A stretch of DNA of 64,000 nt from Fasciola hepatica (GCA_948099385.1 CANUEZ040000156.1:9383501-9447500); one strand, 5' to 3'. Shown: positions 12,301-21,180, counted from the first letter of the stretch. Notes: a model not told the origin generated them from the letters alone. A program made the numbers and translations.

Positions 12301-13104
12301 ATGGGCTCCTGAAGGGGTCATACCATGAACGGACGGGTTGTGCAACCAACACCCGGCTAGGTGCACTGCTGCTAATACAACTCGGTTAACAGTACAGAAG
12401 CATTTTCTTCGGACAGACAAAGTCATACAATGTGAGGTACATCAAATCAACCGGAATGTTATTGCTGAAATTTTTGTATCTTACCGACTGAGAAAACGTC
12501 ATGTGGGTGAAAATAGGGCATCAAACTACGTAGACTGGGTGCTTACCTTTGCAATCTTGATGAAGAAAGATAAAATTTCCGTGCGCTTGGAAACGCATGA
12601 GTACTTAAGAATTTCTTTTTGAACCCAGAAATTTATCTGAGAATCATCAACGGAAATTGACAGCACACTCACCTGATTAAACCATCGAGTAGAAGCCACG
12701 ATATTAGGTGCGTATATATGCTTCTCTTTCCCATTCCACTTCAAGCTTGCGAACTCCTGAGGATTGTTTACCAATACATGTTATGTTACCTCCCGTCGAA
12801 TTGCTTTGAAAAGCGAAAGTTCGATCAGCGTTATCTGTTTCTAAACGAACTGTGGTTAGGACTAACGCTCGCTGGTTCATACTGCAAAAGCATCTGGGCT
12901 TCCTTTCGTAATGTCGGCGATTGCAACATCATCAGTTAAAGAAGACAACTCAACATCATCCACGGGGGACAGTAGCTGGTATGTCCCGTTGGATCTAACG
13001 TACTCCATCATCAGGACCTGGGGGCTGTACGAAGTACGGATTGTTCCTACCTTGATTTGGGTGAAGTAGTCTGTACGTGGTGATGGAATTTTACGCAAAG
13101 GCAT
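3084..13104 (-). CDS. RALGPS: RalGPS-type Ras/Ral guanine-nucleotide exchange factor, N-terminal and CDC25-domain exons (partial)
   Basis: RalGPS proteins activate Ral GTPases through a CDC25/RasGEF domain and carry a C-terminal PH domain. Five exons join here: 12883-13104, 12790-12840, 12673-12756, 12547-12636 and 3084-3300. They give about 221 residues before the frame leaves the visible exons. Conserved CDC25 stretches fall in family order: [19 protein letters not shown] (residues 70-88), [20 protein letters not shown] and the following TRWFNQ (92-119), [13 protein letters not shown] and IKIAK (120-149), then [19 protein letters not shown] through IPYLG (150-221). All junctions are GT..AG, and introns 1-4 are phase 0, which keeps one frame throughout. 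The ATG at 13104 directly follows an in-frame TGA. It is the likely start unless another 5' exon exists. The rest of the CDC25 domain, the proline-rich part and the PH domain are not visible. The family call is from remembered homology; I ran no search. Confidence 0.85.
5058..5105 (+). repeat. SINE 3'-end fragment
   Basis: A short stretch (GTGGCTATGGGGAATATCC, then CTGCGCTCATGC) aligns with the 3' ends of the two longer SINE copies at 5911 and 6452. No tRNA-like head is present, so it is a truncated or decayed copy. Confidence 0.5.
5911..6170 (+). repeat. tRNA-derived SINE, copy 1
   Basis: The head resembles a tRNA gene. It has an A-box-like TGGTCGAGTGATTG and a B-box-like GATTCGAATCT about 40 nt further on. 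A body of about 190 bp is shared with the copy at 6452, including CACTG-TGGTAG, TAATCCACTGTC, CCTA-TGGGA and the ending ACCGCACTCATGCACGCGTAAATTA. The pol III boxes and shared non-tRNA body indicate a SINE rather than a working tRNA gene. Confidence 0.75.
6452..6710 (+). repeat. tRNA-derived SINE, copy 2
   Basis: Second, diverged copy of the SINE at 5911 in the same orientation. It has GAGTGGTTGACAGCG in the A-box region, a perfect B box GGTTCGAATCC, and the shared body (TAATCCACTGTCG, CTATTGGGAACTTAAG, GGCTACGGGATTATCC). It ends CATTCATGCGCGTGTAATTA and then an A-rich tail, as expected for target-primed insertion. Confidence 0.78.
6788..7960 (-). pseudogene. RTE-like non-LTR retrotransposon relic (reverse transcriptase)
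   Basis: Reverse-transcriptase pieces lie on the minus strand in order: a finger-region piece near 7450-7560 ([14 protein letters not shown]), an [12 protein letters not shown] motif A region near 7220-7260, then [36 protein letters not shown] and [10 protein letters not shown]. This is the usual RTE/SR2-like arrangement. The catalytic YADD is replaced by Tyr-Ile-Ala-Glu and the frame shifts at least twice, so it is dead. It lies in RalGPS intron 4 on the same strand as the host gene. Confidence 0.8.
9339..9640 (-). pseudogene. RTE-like element relic, C-terminal reverse-transcriptase region
   Basis: One open stretch encodes the conserved RTE C-terminus: [39 protein letters not shown] and [20 protein letters not shown]. 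It then shows the start of the C-terminal [13 protein letters not shown] segment. No palm domain is attached, so it is a fragment. Orientation matches the other RTE pieces in this intron. Confidence 0.78.
10199..10515 (+). pseudogene. RTE-like element 5' fragment (endonuclease N-terminus), plus strand
   Basis: A plus-strand frame reads [20 protein letters not shown] and then TDVCCVHV. This is the typical beginning of the APE-type endonuclease of RTE-like elements (LNxxxFNVRTLxxxGKQ, IDVCCVSETR). It stops after about 30 recognisable residues, where it meets minus-strand RT sequence head to head. The bases from about 9650 to 10199 may be its 5' leader, but I cannot show this. Confidence 0.65.
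10516..11760 (-). pseudogene. RTE-like non-LTR retrotransposon relic (linker and RT)
   Basis: Minus-strand RT in family order: a [11 protein letters not shown] linker near 11640, [12 protein letters not shown] near 11580, [15 protein letters not shown] and [21 protein letters not shown] (11258-11545), [20 protein letters not shown] and [20 protein letters not shown] (10814-11080), then [15 protein letters not shown] near 10560. Motif A and the RQGCPLSP motif are well kept, but the frame is broken between blocks. It abuts an oppositely oriented endonuclease fragment. Confidence 0.8.
12547..12636 (-). CDS. RALGPS: RalGPS exon 4
   Basis: 90 nt, exactly 30 codons, phase 0 on both sides. It reads [13 protein letters not shown] and ends FFIKIAK. 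The acceptor is GATTCTCAG and the donor GTAAGC (12541-12546). The 36-nt intron before it (12637-12672) starts GTGAGT and ends CTCAG. Confidence 0.87.
12673..12756 (-). CDS. RALGPS: RalGPS exon 3
   Basis: 84 nt, 28 codons: [20 protein letters not shown] and then the ASTRWFNQ end. It carries the most diagnostic RalGPS match (family pattern GWxKKEKxxxAPNxVAFTRRFNxVSFW). The donor is CAG/GTGAGT. The intron before it, 12757-12789, is only 33 nt (GTAACA...CCTCAG). Confidence 0.88.
12790..12840 (-). CDS. RALGPS: RalGPS exon 2
   Basis: 51 nt, 17 codons: [17 protein letters not shown]. This equals the start of the CDC25 domain (QITLMDxPVFKAIxPxE in vertebrates). The acceptor is TTCGTTTAG. An in-frame TAG just upstream forces the exon boundary. 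The intron before it, 12841-12882, is 42 nt (GTATGA...GTTTAG). Confidence 0.85.
12883..13104 (-). CDS. RALGPS: RalGPS exon 1 (putative start)
   Basis: 222 nt, 74 codons, from ATG at 13104 to SPDAFA at the GTATGA donor. Only the last part ([11 protein letters not shown]) resembles the family pre-CDC25 segment. The first 50 residues look species-specific. The stretch near residues 19-30 shares a 15-mer with an unrelated site at 19.24 kb, and an internal AAG/GTAGGA could act as a donor. The extreme N-terminus is therefore less certain than the later exons. Confidence 0.7.
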
Positions 13105-13332
13105 TCAGTTTTCCGAGTTCTCTAGAATTATGTGATTTTCTTCTACGAAGAAGACTGTTATGTTTGTGAATTCTCCCTAAATTTGTTTGTGTTTATTAAA
13201 TGTTGTATGGGGAGATTGTGGTCATTGGTCAACGTGCTGCTCACATGTGATTGGTTTATTGGTGCTATAAATTGCTGTGCTTACTCGTTGCGGCGGATTT
13301 TTCCGGAACGGCCGTTGGGCTGCGGTGGTGCG
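13105..13332. promoter_or_regulatory. Short divergent intergenic region between RalGPS and the transposase-like gene
   Basis: Only 228 bp separate the RalGPS ATG (minus, 13104) from the preferred ATG of the transposase gene (plus, 13333), or 102 bp if the ATG at 13207 is used. Any promoter for both genes would have to sit here or in upstream untranslated exons. I recognise no specific motif. A bidirectional promoter is inference from spacing only. Confidence 0.35.
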
Positions 13333-15710
13333 ATGCTGGCTTGCGTTGATAATTCTGCTGAGTTTCGGCGCATTTGTCGGAAGGTCTATCCAAGTTTGGA
13401 AGCATTCAGGTCGGACTTCCGTGAGTTTCAATACGCAACGAATTCCAGTTTTTACGTGTACAATTCACGGACCAGTGAAGTAGCGGGTAAGAGAGGTGTC
13501 GTGCTTCCCCCGGGCATGAAATATTATTTTGTCAAATATCGGTGCGTCCACCGAAGAAGAGCTGGTTGTAATGGGCGGAGGTAATTTGTTTCATTTTTTG
13601 TTAAATTGTGCTCAATTTCAGATACCCTGATCTGCGATGCGAGGCTTTTGTCACAGTTCGTGCCGTCGGTTCTTCTTACGTGGTTACGCAATGGTGTCTT
13701 AAGCACAACCACAGCTTTCACCTTGGTGCAGAGGGTTTTTATGCTCGTAATCGTCGTCTGACGGAAGCGGAAGAACGCCATGTGTGCAATTTGATGGAAA
13801 GTTTCCAACACATTGGTGAACTGCGGGATTATACGAGGCGTCATTTTGGTCGGTCATTGCGCTATGATGACTTCAGGTCCATTCGTAATAGGTTGCGCGG
13901 GAAGCCATCGGAGGAGGATCTTGGACGTTTAGGTATTTTATTGGAAAAGCTTGGACGGTCACAGGTGTTGTATGAAGACAATGAAATAAGATTCGTTCTA
14001 TTTGTTCCGAAAGCCGTAACAGTGCTGACAGATCGGTTTTGTGACTTGATGCTTGCGGATGCGACCCACCAACTGAACTACGGTGGATACGTTTTGTGGC
14101 ACGTGATGGTGGTCGACGAGACCGGGCTTGGACATAGTATATTGTACGCGCTGCTTCCTAATGAGAGCAGTGTTAGCTATCGCACGGCTGTAGAATATTT
14201 GGCTGAGGCAATACCGCAGTCGAGGGGGTGTAAAACGGTGGTTGTAGATCGCAGTGTTCCCCAGTATAATGCCTTCAAGGGTGTGTACCCGGAATCACAG
14301 ATAGTGTTCTGTCGGTTTCATGTATTAAAAGATATGCGGCAACGTTGTTGGCAATTGTCGGGGATGTCCACTGCCGATAAACGCAGGATTTTCCAGTGGA
14401 TGCGTAATATGGTTTTCACGGCTAGTGTAAAGAATTTCAATAGGTTTAAATGTGCCATCGAGGCGAGGTCAGCGGAAGCCGCGCGATACCTTCGACTTAC
14501 TTGGATGCCATACAGCAGCAACTGGGCCGCGTGTTACATGCGGTACTACCTGCTTTATGGCAATTACACTACCAACAGAGTAGAAATAGAGAACAGGCAC
14601 CTAAAGGATGGCTTGTCCCGTCGTTCATGCTTGTACGACGTTTTCAGGAAAATCGTCCGACGATTTGATAGTCTACTAATTAGTCGGCGGGAGCGATTAG
14701 CTGGTGAACAGATGGTACCCTACACGGCTTCAAGAAGTAATCATTGGATGCAACCGCTGTTGTGTCGAATGACTGCTTACGCTCGTCAATCTTTTCTGGA
14801 GCACGTGCGTCGTAATAAGACGACAACTATCACCCTGAGGAGGGGTGCATACGTGGTTGGCAACTCTAGGGGACTAAAGCACCGGGTGTCCTTTGGGTTG
14901 GGAAATCCACAATGCGACTGTTCATTCAGTCACCAGTGGGGCCTTCCTTGCATCCATTTTCTAGCGGTAGCTAGGGTTATGTCATTTTCATTGGAAAATG
15001 TTGTTCTAGGAAGATGGAGCCTGTACTCCTCCGTTCGACCGGTTCCAGTTCCGGAAACAGGAATGCAGTGCAAACGTCAGTCAGGGAGAAGGATTGATAA
15101 AAGTGCTAAGATAGCTCTATGTGAGGATGCAGCGAAGGAATTCGTTGTAACGGTTAGCAACTTGGGGGAGGATAATTTTAAGTACGCTCTAAACCAGATT
15201 ATGCGGTATACTCGCATTGTTGGTCTGCACCCGACAGCCAGGGTTAGCATGATGATAGATCACGGTTATAAGGAAAAGGTCGCCCCATGGGAAACGGGTG
15301 ACGCTGGCACACGAGTACCTAAATCCAGCAAAGCTTTTCTTTCGCATACTCCGTCAACCAGTGGTAGTGCCCCCCAGTCAAGGAGGAAATGTGCATTAGG
15401 TGTAAGGAATACAGCTGATGATGACCTGGTAGTCGTAGGTAATCCGCTGCGTAATCTGAAGTTCCGTCGGCTGCGTACTGCAACATCGACGCTTTTTAGG
15501 ACAGACGCGAAACGACGACGTATAGATGTAACGGCTTCGCCGGTCGCCGAGGATGTCTGTAGTCTTTGCAAGCTGCAGGAACCCACCGTTGACCCCGACA
15601 AAGATGTTCTTTGGGTACAATGTGCTTACTGTCCGCGGTGGGCTCACGTCCAATGTGCAGGATACCACAATGAGGCGAACTATGTATGCGTGCATTGCCT
15701 GGCCCGATGA
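13333..15710 (+). CDS. MULE-type transposase-like protein with FAR1/GCM-like zinc finger, SWIM finger and C-terminal PHD finger
   Basis: Two exons (13333-13580 and 13622-15710) give about 778 residues with no stop. Domains in order: a C2-HxH zinc finger (Cys71, Cys89, His111, His113) of the FAR1/WRKY-GCM1 type; a MULE transposase core with Asp229 (LADATHQLNYGG), Asp292 (VVVDRS), the CxxH of FCRFH (Cys313, His316) and Glu404 (TTNRVEIENRHLK); a SWIM finger CxC-x9-CxH (514-528); a basic AKRRR near 712; and a PHD finger C4-H-C3 (Cys729 to Cys775) ending the protein. All catalytic and zinc ligands are present. The ATG at 13333 is preferred because the family-like sequence starts there; 13207 is an in-frame alternative. 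It may be an active transposon gene or a domesticated one. I could not find terminal inverted repeats. Confidence 0.85.
13581..13621 (+). other. 41-nt intron in the MULE-like gene
   Basis: It starts GTAATTTG and ends TTTCAG. The exon 1 frame runs into a stop three bases into it. Removing 41 nt joins AG to A, giving an Arg codon, and continues the zinc-finger reading frame exactly through the second Cys ligand. The size matches the tiny RalGPS introns. Confidence 0.85.
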
Positions 15711-17009
15711 TCGGTACGTTTCCGCAGGTTTTCGCCAACTTTTTTCTGTTGCCTATTTTTTTTGTATTCTCCCCGTGATTGATGAGTGCCCTGTTTCCCA
15801 TTTCTTACAGGCTCTATCGATTGGTGTTTCTGGATCGTGTCGTTGCATTTAATGGATGTCATTGGGCGTCCGTGGACATTTTTCCAACTTTTTACGTGCC
15901 TTGTGCTCAGTTTTGGCACGTCCCTGTCCCTCTGTTAGGCATTTAGATAGAGAGCGCGGGGAGAGGACACCCCACATCTTTACTCGTGAGTAATCCCATT
16001 GAGGTCATTTGCGACCCAATGCTCCTTAAATCACCTTAGAGGTGATGAGCAGAAACCTTTTCCAGCTGGAGCTATCTGGCTGGTTTTTGGCTCAACTCAC
16101 GATGCTCTCTTAGGTCGATGTCCGTCTACTCCGTGACGGATCTTCGGTGACACCAAAATAATTAAACATTTTGCGAGCCCAGAGGTTCACTGAATCTCGT
16201 CTCTAGGGCTCCTGGAAATAGCTAGCTCAGTCTCCCACATCCTGTCAGCCGTACGGGGTCGTTTAAATATATCTCGATATCTCAAATGTTTTTCTTCTTG
16301 TTCATTAGTGGGACGGGAACAGCCGGTTACTTCGTGCGTACGACCGTATTGCGGGGAAACATTTTCTCGATAGCGTGTTGTTTTCCTCCAGGCGCTTCCG
16401 CTATCCTTCACTAGGAACGTTGTTACGTGAGTATTCTTTCACGTGCGCAGCAACGGGGCGTTGTAGTTTGACGGTTGATGGACGTAGTCGGAATGACGTT
16501 TTCCTTTCATAACGGGTAGTGAAGTACACAATTGGCGAATTAGGGTCATTGGGTACATCGTATCAACGACTGCCATGTAACCTCAGTGGTTGTACAACCT
16601 ATCCGGTGGAATTGGCTGTAGGGTGTTCTATCAGCTAGAATACGGGGACTAAGTGTGTAGACATCAATGCTATACAGGCGCTGTTAACAATATATAACGG
16701 GTATTAGAGTTGCCTAAATGCGAGTCGGGTTAGTAGTCTTCGTACCCCACGGCATGCTATGTTATATTAGTTAAATCACACGCGTAATAAGTGGGGATGG
16801 GAAAGGCGCAGCATCCGATACAGCAGTCAAGTTTAGGTTTACAATACCGGCAAGTTTGCTGAGGACTGATGTGAACGCAAGACCATAGAAACGGAACAAC
16901 GCAATATACATGGGACCGGTACGTGTGCACATATAAATGTGACTGTAGTTGTGCAGCCTTGTTATCATTTCGGAATCCGTGGCTTTTATGCGCGCAATGC
17001 AAGTCCATA

Positions 17010-17012
<3 letters not shown>
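15711..17012. other. Sequence downstream of the MULE-like gene, no gene recognised
   Basis: Probable 3' UTR followed by unassigned DNA. I saw no polyadenylation arrangement I would trust and no inverted repeat pairing with the upstream side. The 18-mer TGCGGGGAAACATTTTCT near 16345 recurs near 17530, which hints at a dispersed repeat. Confidence 0.4.

Positions 17013-17056
<44 letters not shown>
17013..17056. repeat. (AT)n microsatellite
   Basis: Uninterrupted AT dinucleotides, about 22 units, about 40 bp from the hammerhead-like motif. Confidence 0.95.
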
Positions 17057-17058
<2 letters not shown>

Positions 17059-17097
17059 ATAATAATAAGTATGTAAACGTGTGGACAAAATTTGCCC

Positions 17098-17144
17098 GGA
17101 AGTACTCGACCGGTTTCGCGGTTGTTGCCGCTCATCAAGTATCC
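17098..17144 (-). ncRNA. Hammerhead-ribozyme-like motif (type I, short helix III)
   Basis: Read on the minus strand: TTGATGA, then helix II GCGG/CCGC with a CAACAA loop, then GAAA, then CCG and GTC. The TGATGA core box is at 17132-17137, GAAA at 17114-17117 and the cleavage triplet GTC at 17108-17110. Flanking bases give an imperfect helix I. The base expected to be C3 is T, which would make a U-G pair with G8, so activity is doubtful. Similar compact hammerheads are known in schistosome satellites and Penelope-like elements. Confidence 0.5.
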
Positions 17145-17249
17145 ATTCACACTCCAGACGATTCAAATTACATTCTAGTGAACATATATATGTATGCATA
17201 TAAATGTATATATATACATGCATATATTTATATCTACATCTGTACATAG

Positions 17250-17252
17250 ATA

Positions 17253-17283
<31 letters not shown>

Positions 17284-17288
17284 ATATT
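17250..17288. repeat. TA-rich microsatellite
   Basis: TA dinucleotides interrupted by TG units. A shorter TA/TG-rich block lies upstream, from about 17180. Confidence 0.85.
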
Positions 17289-17655
17289 ACGTTTGGGCAA
17301 CCCACCCGTGGGTACCTTTGAGCGGCAATGAACACCAGTAGTATGAGATCATGACGGAGATGTGCCGCGGACCCACGCGTGAGTTGTACATTTCACTCAC
17401 GCATCACACCTAACTGCAGATGTCTAAGTATAAACAAGGCACGTATAAATGTGTCGTTAAACCTCACTTCACTTTATTTGCAAATGTCGCTGGCTACTAC
17501 ACCGCTACGTAAGGGCGAAACCACAGTGCGGGGAAACATTTTCTATTTGGGATACTGATTGATGCTAACGATGAACATGACCTCGCACACTGACACAAGA
17601 GGTTGGCCACATGTGCATGAGGAAGATTGGCGGCATTTGCATAGAACAAGTACAC

Positions 17656-17657
<2 letters not shown>

Positions 17658-17712
<55 letters not shown>
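17658..17712. repeat. (AT)n microsatellite
   Basis: About 27 AT units without interruption. Confidence 0.95.
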
Positions 17713-17715
<3 letters not shown>

Positions 17716-18433
17716 GAACTGCATTAGTCCGTCAGTTGCGCATATCAGTCCGGTTGCACATTTAACTACAAACGCCCATTTGCAGATAGGGCACAATAAA
17801 CCCTCCGCTTGAAATAGCATCCCACGTAAGTTTGGCAGCTAAGCCTCAACAAACAGAACTGGGACGGTATTGAGAGTGAACTTCCTATTGAGAAAAGATT
17901 ATATTGGCGTCATCAATGCTGACATATGTTACAGACTATTATATACACATACATTCTCCAATGGTTGTACACTTGTATAGATGTATGTGCACCTCCACAT
18001 ACACATGTTCCATTCATTCTGCGGTCGGTTAGGCGGTGTAATCCATTATTATTTTCACGTTACTCAGTATACGTTCTGTGTTGCACTTACGTCACATTCA
18101 CCACCATCGTGATACGCACGTATCACGGTTCACCTAAACCTTGGCCACAATACTGTCATATGAGTAGTTATTCGTGCGTCATATGCATCATTTTCATTAC
18201 GCGTTTCAATGACATCGTTAGTGACCATAAAGGATGCATACCAACTTCGTCGCGGATTAACGTGCTACAATGAAAATTGATGGACGTTCAACAGACTTCG
18301 ATTGCGCCCACAGTGGAAAGGAAACAGCTTTCGATTCCACCAACAGGCTACTCTAAGTCCGTTCGGAAAGACGTAATAATAACTACAGTCATTGTACACA
18401 TTACACCACCATGCAGTGTCTACAAATTTGTGT

Positions 18434-19200
18434 GAGAAAAACTACCATTGGTAGATACATCTATCTTTTATAAAAGGTCTGACGGAAACTAACTACTAGG
18501 CCTATTAATATGCAGTTTCAAGGAATACCTCACAAGTATGCCATACTGCGGCTGAAACCACTTGCGGATAAATCTACAACTAACATTGATATTTGACTGC
18601 ACAATACATGTCAACATTCTTCACCTCCTACTGATGCAATAAAGACTTTCTTCTAACATGAAACTCATCAGCAGCATCGATTTCTTGGATAAGAATCAAT
18701 TGTTTTCCATCAACTGTTAATTAACACTTGTAAAGTGTTAACACTTTACTTGAAGAATTTGATTGCGGATTGCTCATTACGTCACTTAAAAAAGACGAAA
18801 TTTCACTTTCCTACAAAAAACTACCATTAGCAGATAAGACTTTTAGTTGAAAGTCCAACAGGAGCATTTACTGATAAACTAAATTATTATTAATAACATT
18901 GATAAGCAGCTTAAAGGAATACCTCTCAATCATGCTATATCCAGCCTACACCTTCGCGGACATGAATCTACCACCAATATTGTTAAGGAACTGTGCATTT
19001 CATCCTTACATTTTTAACCTACCACAGGTGCAACGTAAACTTCGTTGTTACAAGGAACTCAAAAGAGGCATCAACTTCTTGGATGCAATATTCCACATTA
19101 AATGACGGTTTTACATGCACAATGCACAATACACCGTTTCTGAGAAGAAATTTCAATTTGAAATAGGTAGATCAATTCATCCTTCCTTCAAAACAGCGCT
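18434..19200. repeat. Diverged direct repeat, two units of about 380 bp
   Basis: Several landmarks recur about 380-390 bp apart in the same order: ACTACCATTGGTAGATA / ACTACCATTAGCAGATA (18440, 18820), CAAGGAATACCTCAC / AAAGGAATACCTCTC (18518, 18914), TGCGGATAAATCTAC / CGCGGACATGAATCTAC, and GATTTCTTGGATAAGA / AACTTCTTGGATGCAA. The units have diverged substantially and encode nothing obvious. Confidence 0.65.
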
Positions 19201-19620
19201 TCACTGAGGCGGGGGCGCAATTTCGAAAAAAACGTAATGGGTAGGAACAATCCGGGATACCGGGGGCTGTACCGCCAGCCTCAAATCCCGCGCTGTGCAT
19301 TGAATTCAAGGACAGACTCGGGTCAGGTCAGGTTCAGTTCAGTTCCGTCTGCACAGGACAGGTAATGGCCACGGCCAATCGAGCGTTCAGAATTCCTTCG
19401 ATGGTATGCACACCAGTTATGCACCCACCACTGCCGAGTGTATTTCGTCGAATCCCCGCTAAAAATGAGAGGGAAACGGAAAACCTCATCGCACATCAAC
19501 TGCGTGAGACATTATGCATCGTGAGCGTTCACTGAGACAGTATGCAATGAGGGAAAAAGTCTGCTAAAACATACTCCAGAAGGACCACAGTGCTACCCGT
19601 CATCCATCTAGTTGATATAC

Positions 19621-21180
19621 TCAAGGCTCACTACAAGGAAAGATCTCGTACCACTTGCGATCTAGGGCACCCTTGAAGGATTGGACTGTCTGCAGATCTA
19701 CAATTTCACCAGGCAGACCGTTCCAACTGTTCACAACCCTATTGCTGAAGAAGTGCGATCTAGCCATCAATCTAGATCGGGCTTTTATCAACTTCTTTTC
19801 GTGTCCCCTTGTTCTGGAGTCTACGGCGACTTGGAATAAACTAGCTGGTCTAAGGCCAGAAAAGCCCTTCATTACCTTGAACGTTTCTATGAGATCTCCT
19901 CGACGTCTCCTCCTTTCCAACGAGAAAAGATTCAGGTCACAGAGTCTCTGCTCGTAAGTCTTACCCATCTGCCCTTCAACCATCCGCGTGGAGAGACGTT
20001 GGACTTTCTCGGGGCAGGCGGCGTCCTTTTTGTAGAAGGGTGACCAAGCCTGCACGCTACCTTCTAAGTGAGGTCGTACTATAACCATGTAAATAGGTAC
20101 GAATACCTCCGGCTTCCGGCAAGACAAAGCTGATCGCAGTCTAAAGAGCTCCCCACGAGCCTTATGCGCAGCAGCATTGCATTGCTCCGACCATTTGAAG
20201 TCACTGTTCATGATGACCCCCAGGTCTTTAACCCTACTGGCTGCCTCTACGGTGAACAGCCCTTGATCATGAGCGACAGTTAGGCTCTCTGTTGCCCTTG
20301 ACAACAAATGGCTTTTTTGAGCGTTTAGAGGTAAGTCCCATTTGTATGCCCAGCTCAGGACGGTACCTATTTCCCTGCCCAAGTCCGCCCTACCCTTAGA
20401 TCCAACAATCTCCACATCATCCGCAAAAATAAAGCTGGGCGATTGAAGAGTGGATGCTAGGTCATTAATAAATAACAAGAATAGGACCGGGCCTAGGACG
20501 GATCCCTGAGGTACACCACCGGTGACGTTCACCAAACGGGAGCACCTGTCCCCCACTTTGACATAAAGCGTCCTGTGGGAGAGGAAGTCCTCCAGCCACC
20601 TATATACTGGCCCACCTATACCGAAAGTCTCCATCTTGCATAGCAAAAGACGATGATTAACGGAGTCGAACGCCTTGCTAAAGTCGAGGTAGCATACCTC
20701 AACATGCTTACCTTCGTCCAGTCGTCGAGTTACTTCATCTGAGAAGCACAGGAGATTGGTCAGGCAAGATCTATTTTTCAGGAATCCATGCTGCGCCGGG
20801 CTTAGCATGGAGTGCTGCAGTAAGTGCTGGCAGATATGGGCACGGATGATCTTCTCGGGAACTTTACAGAGAATGCTAGTTGGGCTTACCGGCCTGTAGC
20901 TCTACACATCCGACCTGGGCCCACTCTTATGTATTGCCACGACTGCCGCGACGTTCCAGTCCTTAGGCAGCTTACCCTGGTCCAACGTGGATCTATACAA
21001 TCTGCATACCGATGGAGCTATGATATCCGCCAACGGCTTGATGATAGCTGGATGAATGCCATCTGGGCCCGCTGACTTGTGGCTGTTTAACTCCTGTAGG
21101 TGGCTAGACCTCACTCCGTGGTCTCCTTAGTTAAAGCGTTCCTCGGTCCTTTGTACTGCGTGGGCCACTTGCACGTTACT
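19621..21180 (-). mobile_element. CR1-like non-LTR retrotransposon fragment with nearly intact reverse transcriptase
   Basis: From about 21114 down: SHKSAGPDGIHPAIIKPLAD, then a TAG stop at 20902-20904, then an uninterrupted 395-codon frame (20808-19621). That frame contains CYLDFSKAFDSVNHRLLL (motif A), TGGVPQGSVLGPVLFLLFIN (motif B region) and SFIFADDVEIVGS (catalytic FADD). Its C-terminus includes VRPHLEGSVQAWSPFYKK and FFSNRVVNSWNGLP. The endonuclease and ORF1 are absent, so the copy is 5'-truncated. With a single stop and all catalytic residues kept, it is the youngest non-LTR copy in the window. Confidence 0.88.

Larger units (their letters stand above)
3301..12546 (-). other. RalGPS intron 4 (about 9.2 kb), filled with retroelement debris
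   Basis: This intron runs from the GTAAGC donor at 12541-12546 to the CTCAG acceptor at 3301-3305. It is more than 200 times longer than the three introns before it. It contains the SINE copies near 5.1, 5.9 and 6.5 kb and the RTE-like fragments at 6.8-8.0 and 9.3-11.8 kb. Between these (3301-5055, 7961-9338, 11761-12546) I see no recognisable coding or RNA gene. Confidence 0.8.

Noticed and set aside
13132..13332. Extending the MULE-like gene upstream to a GTG at 13132
   Set aside because: GTG is not a normal eukaryotic start, and the residues before 13333 look like translated non-coding DNA. The ATG at 13207 remains possible.
13608..13621. Start of the large transposase frame at a GTG at 13608
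   Set aside because: These bases lie inside the 41-nt intron. The true frame enters from exon 1.
17291..17325. Third hammerhead-like site
   Set aside because: It has an imperfect GGTACCCA/TGGGTTGCC hairpin but neither the TGATGA nor the GAAAC box.
18108..18127. Short perfect palindrome CGTGATAC-GCAC-GTATCACG
   Set aside because: Eight-base arms are expected by chance in 64 kb and nothing nearby suggests a function.
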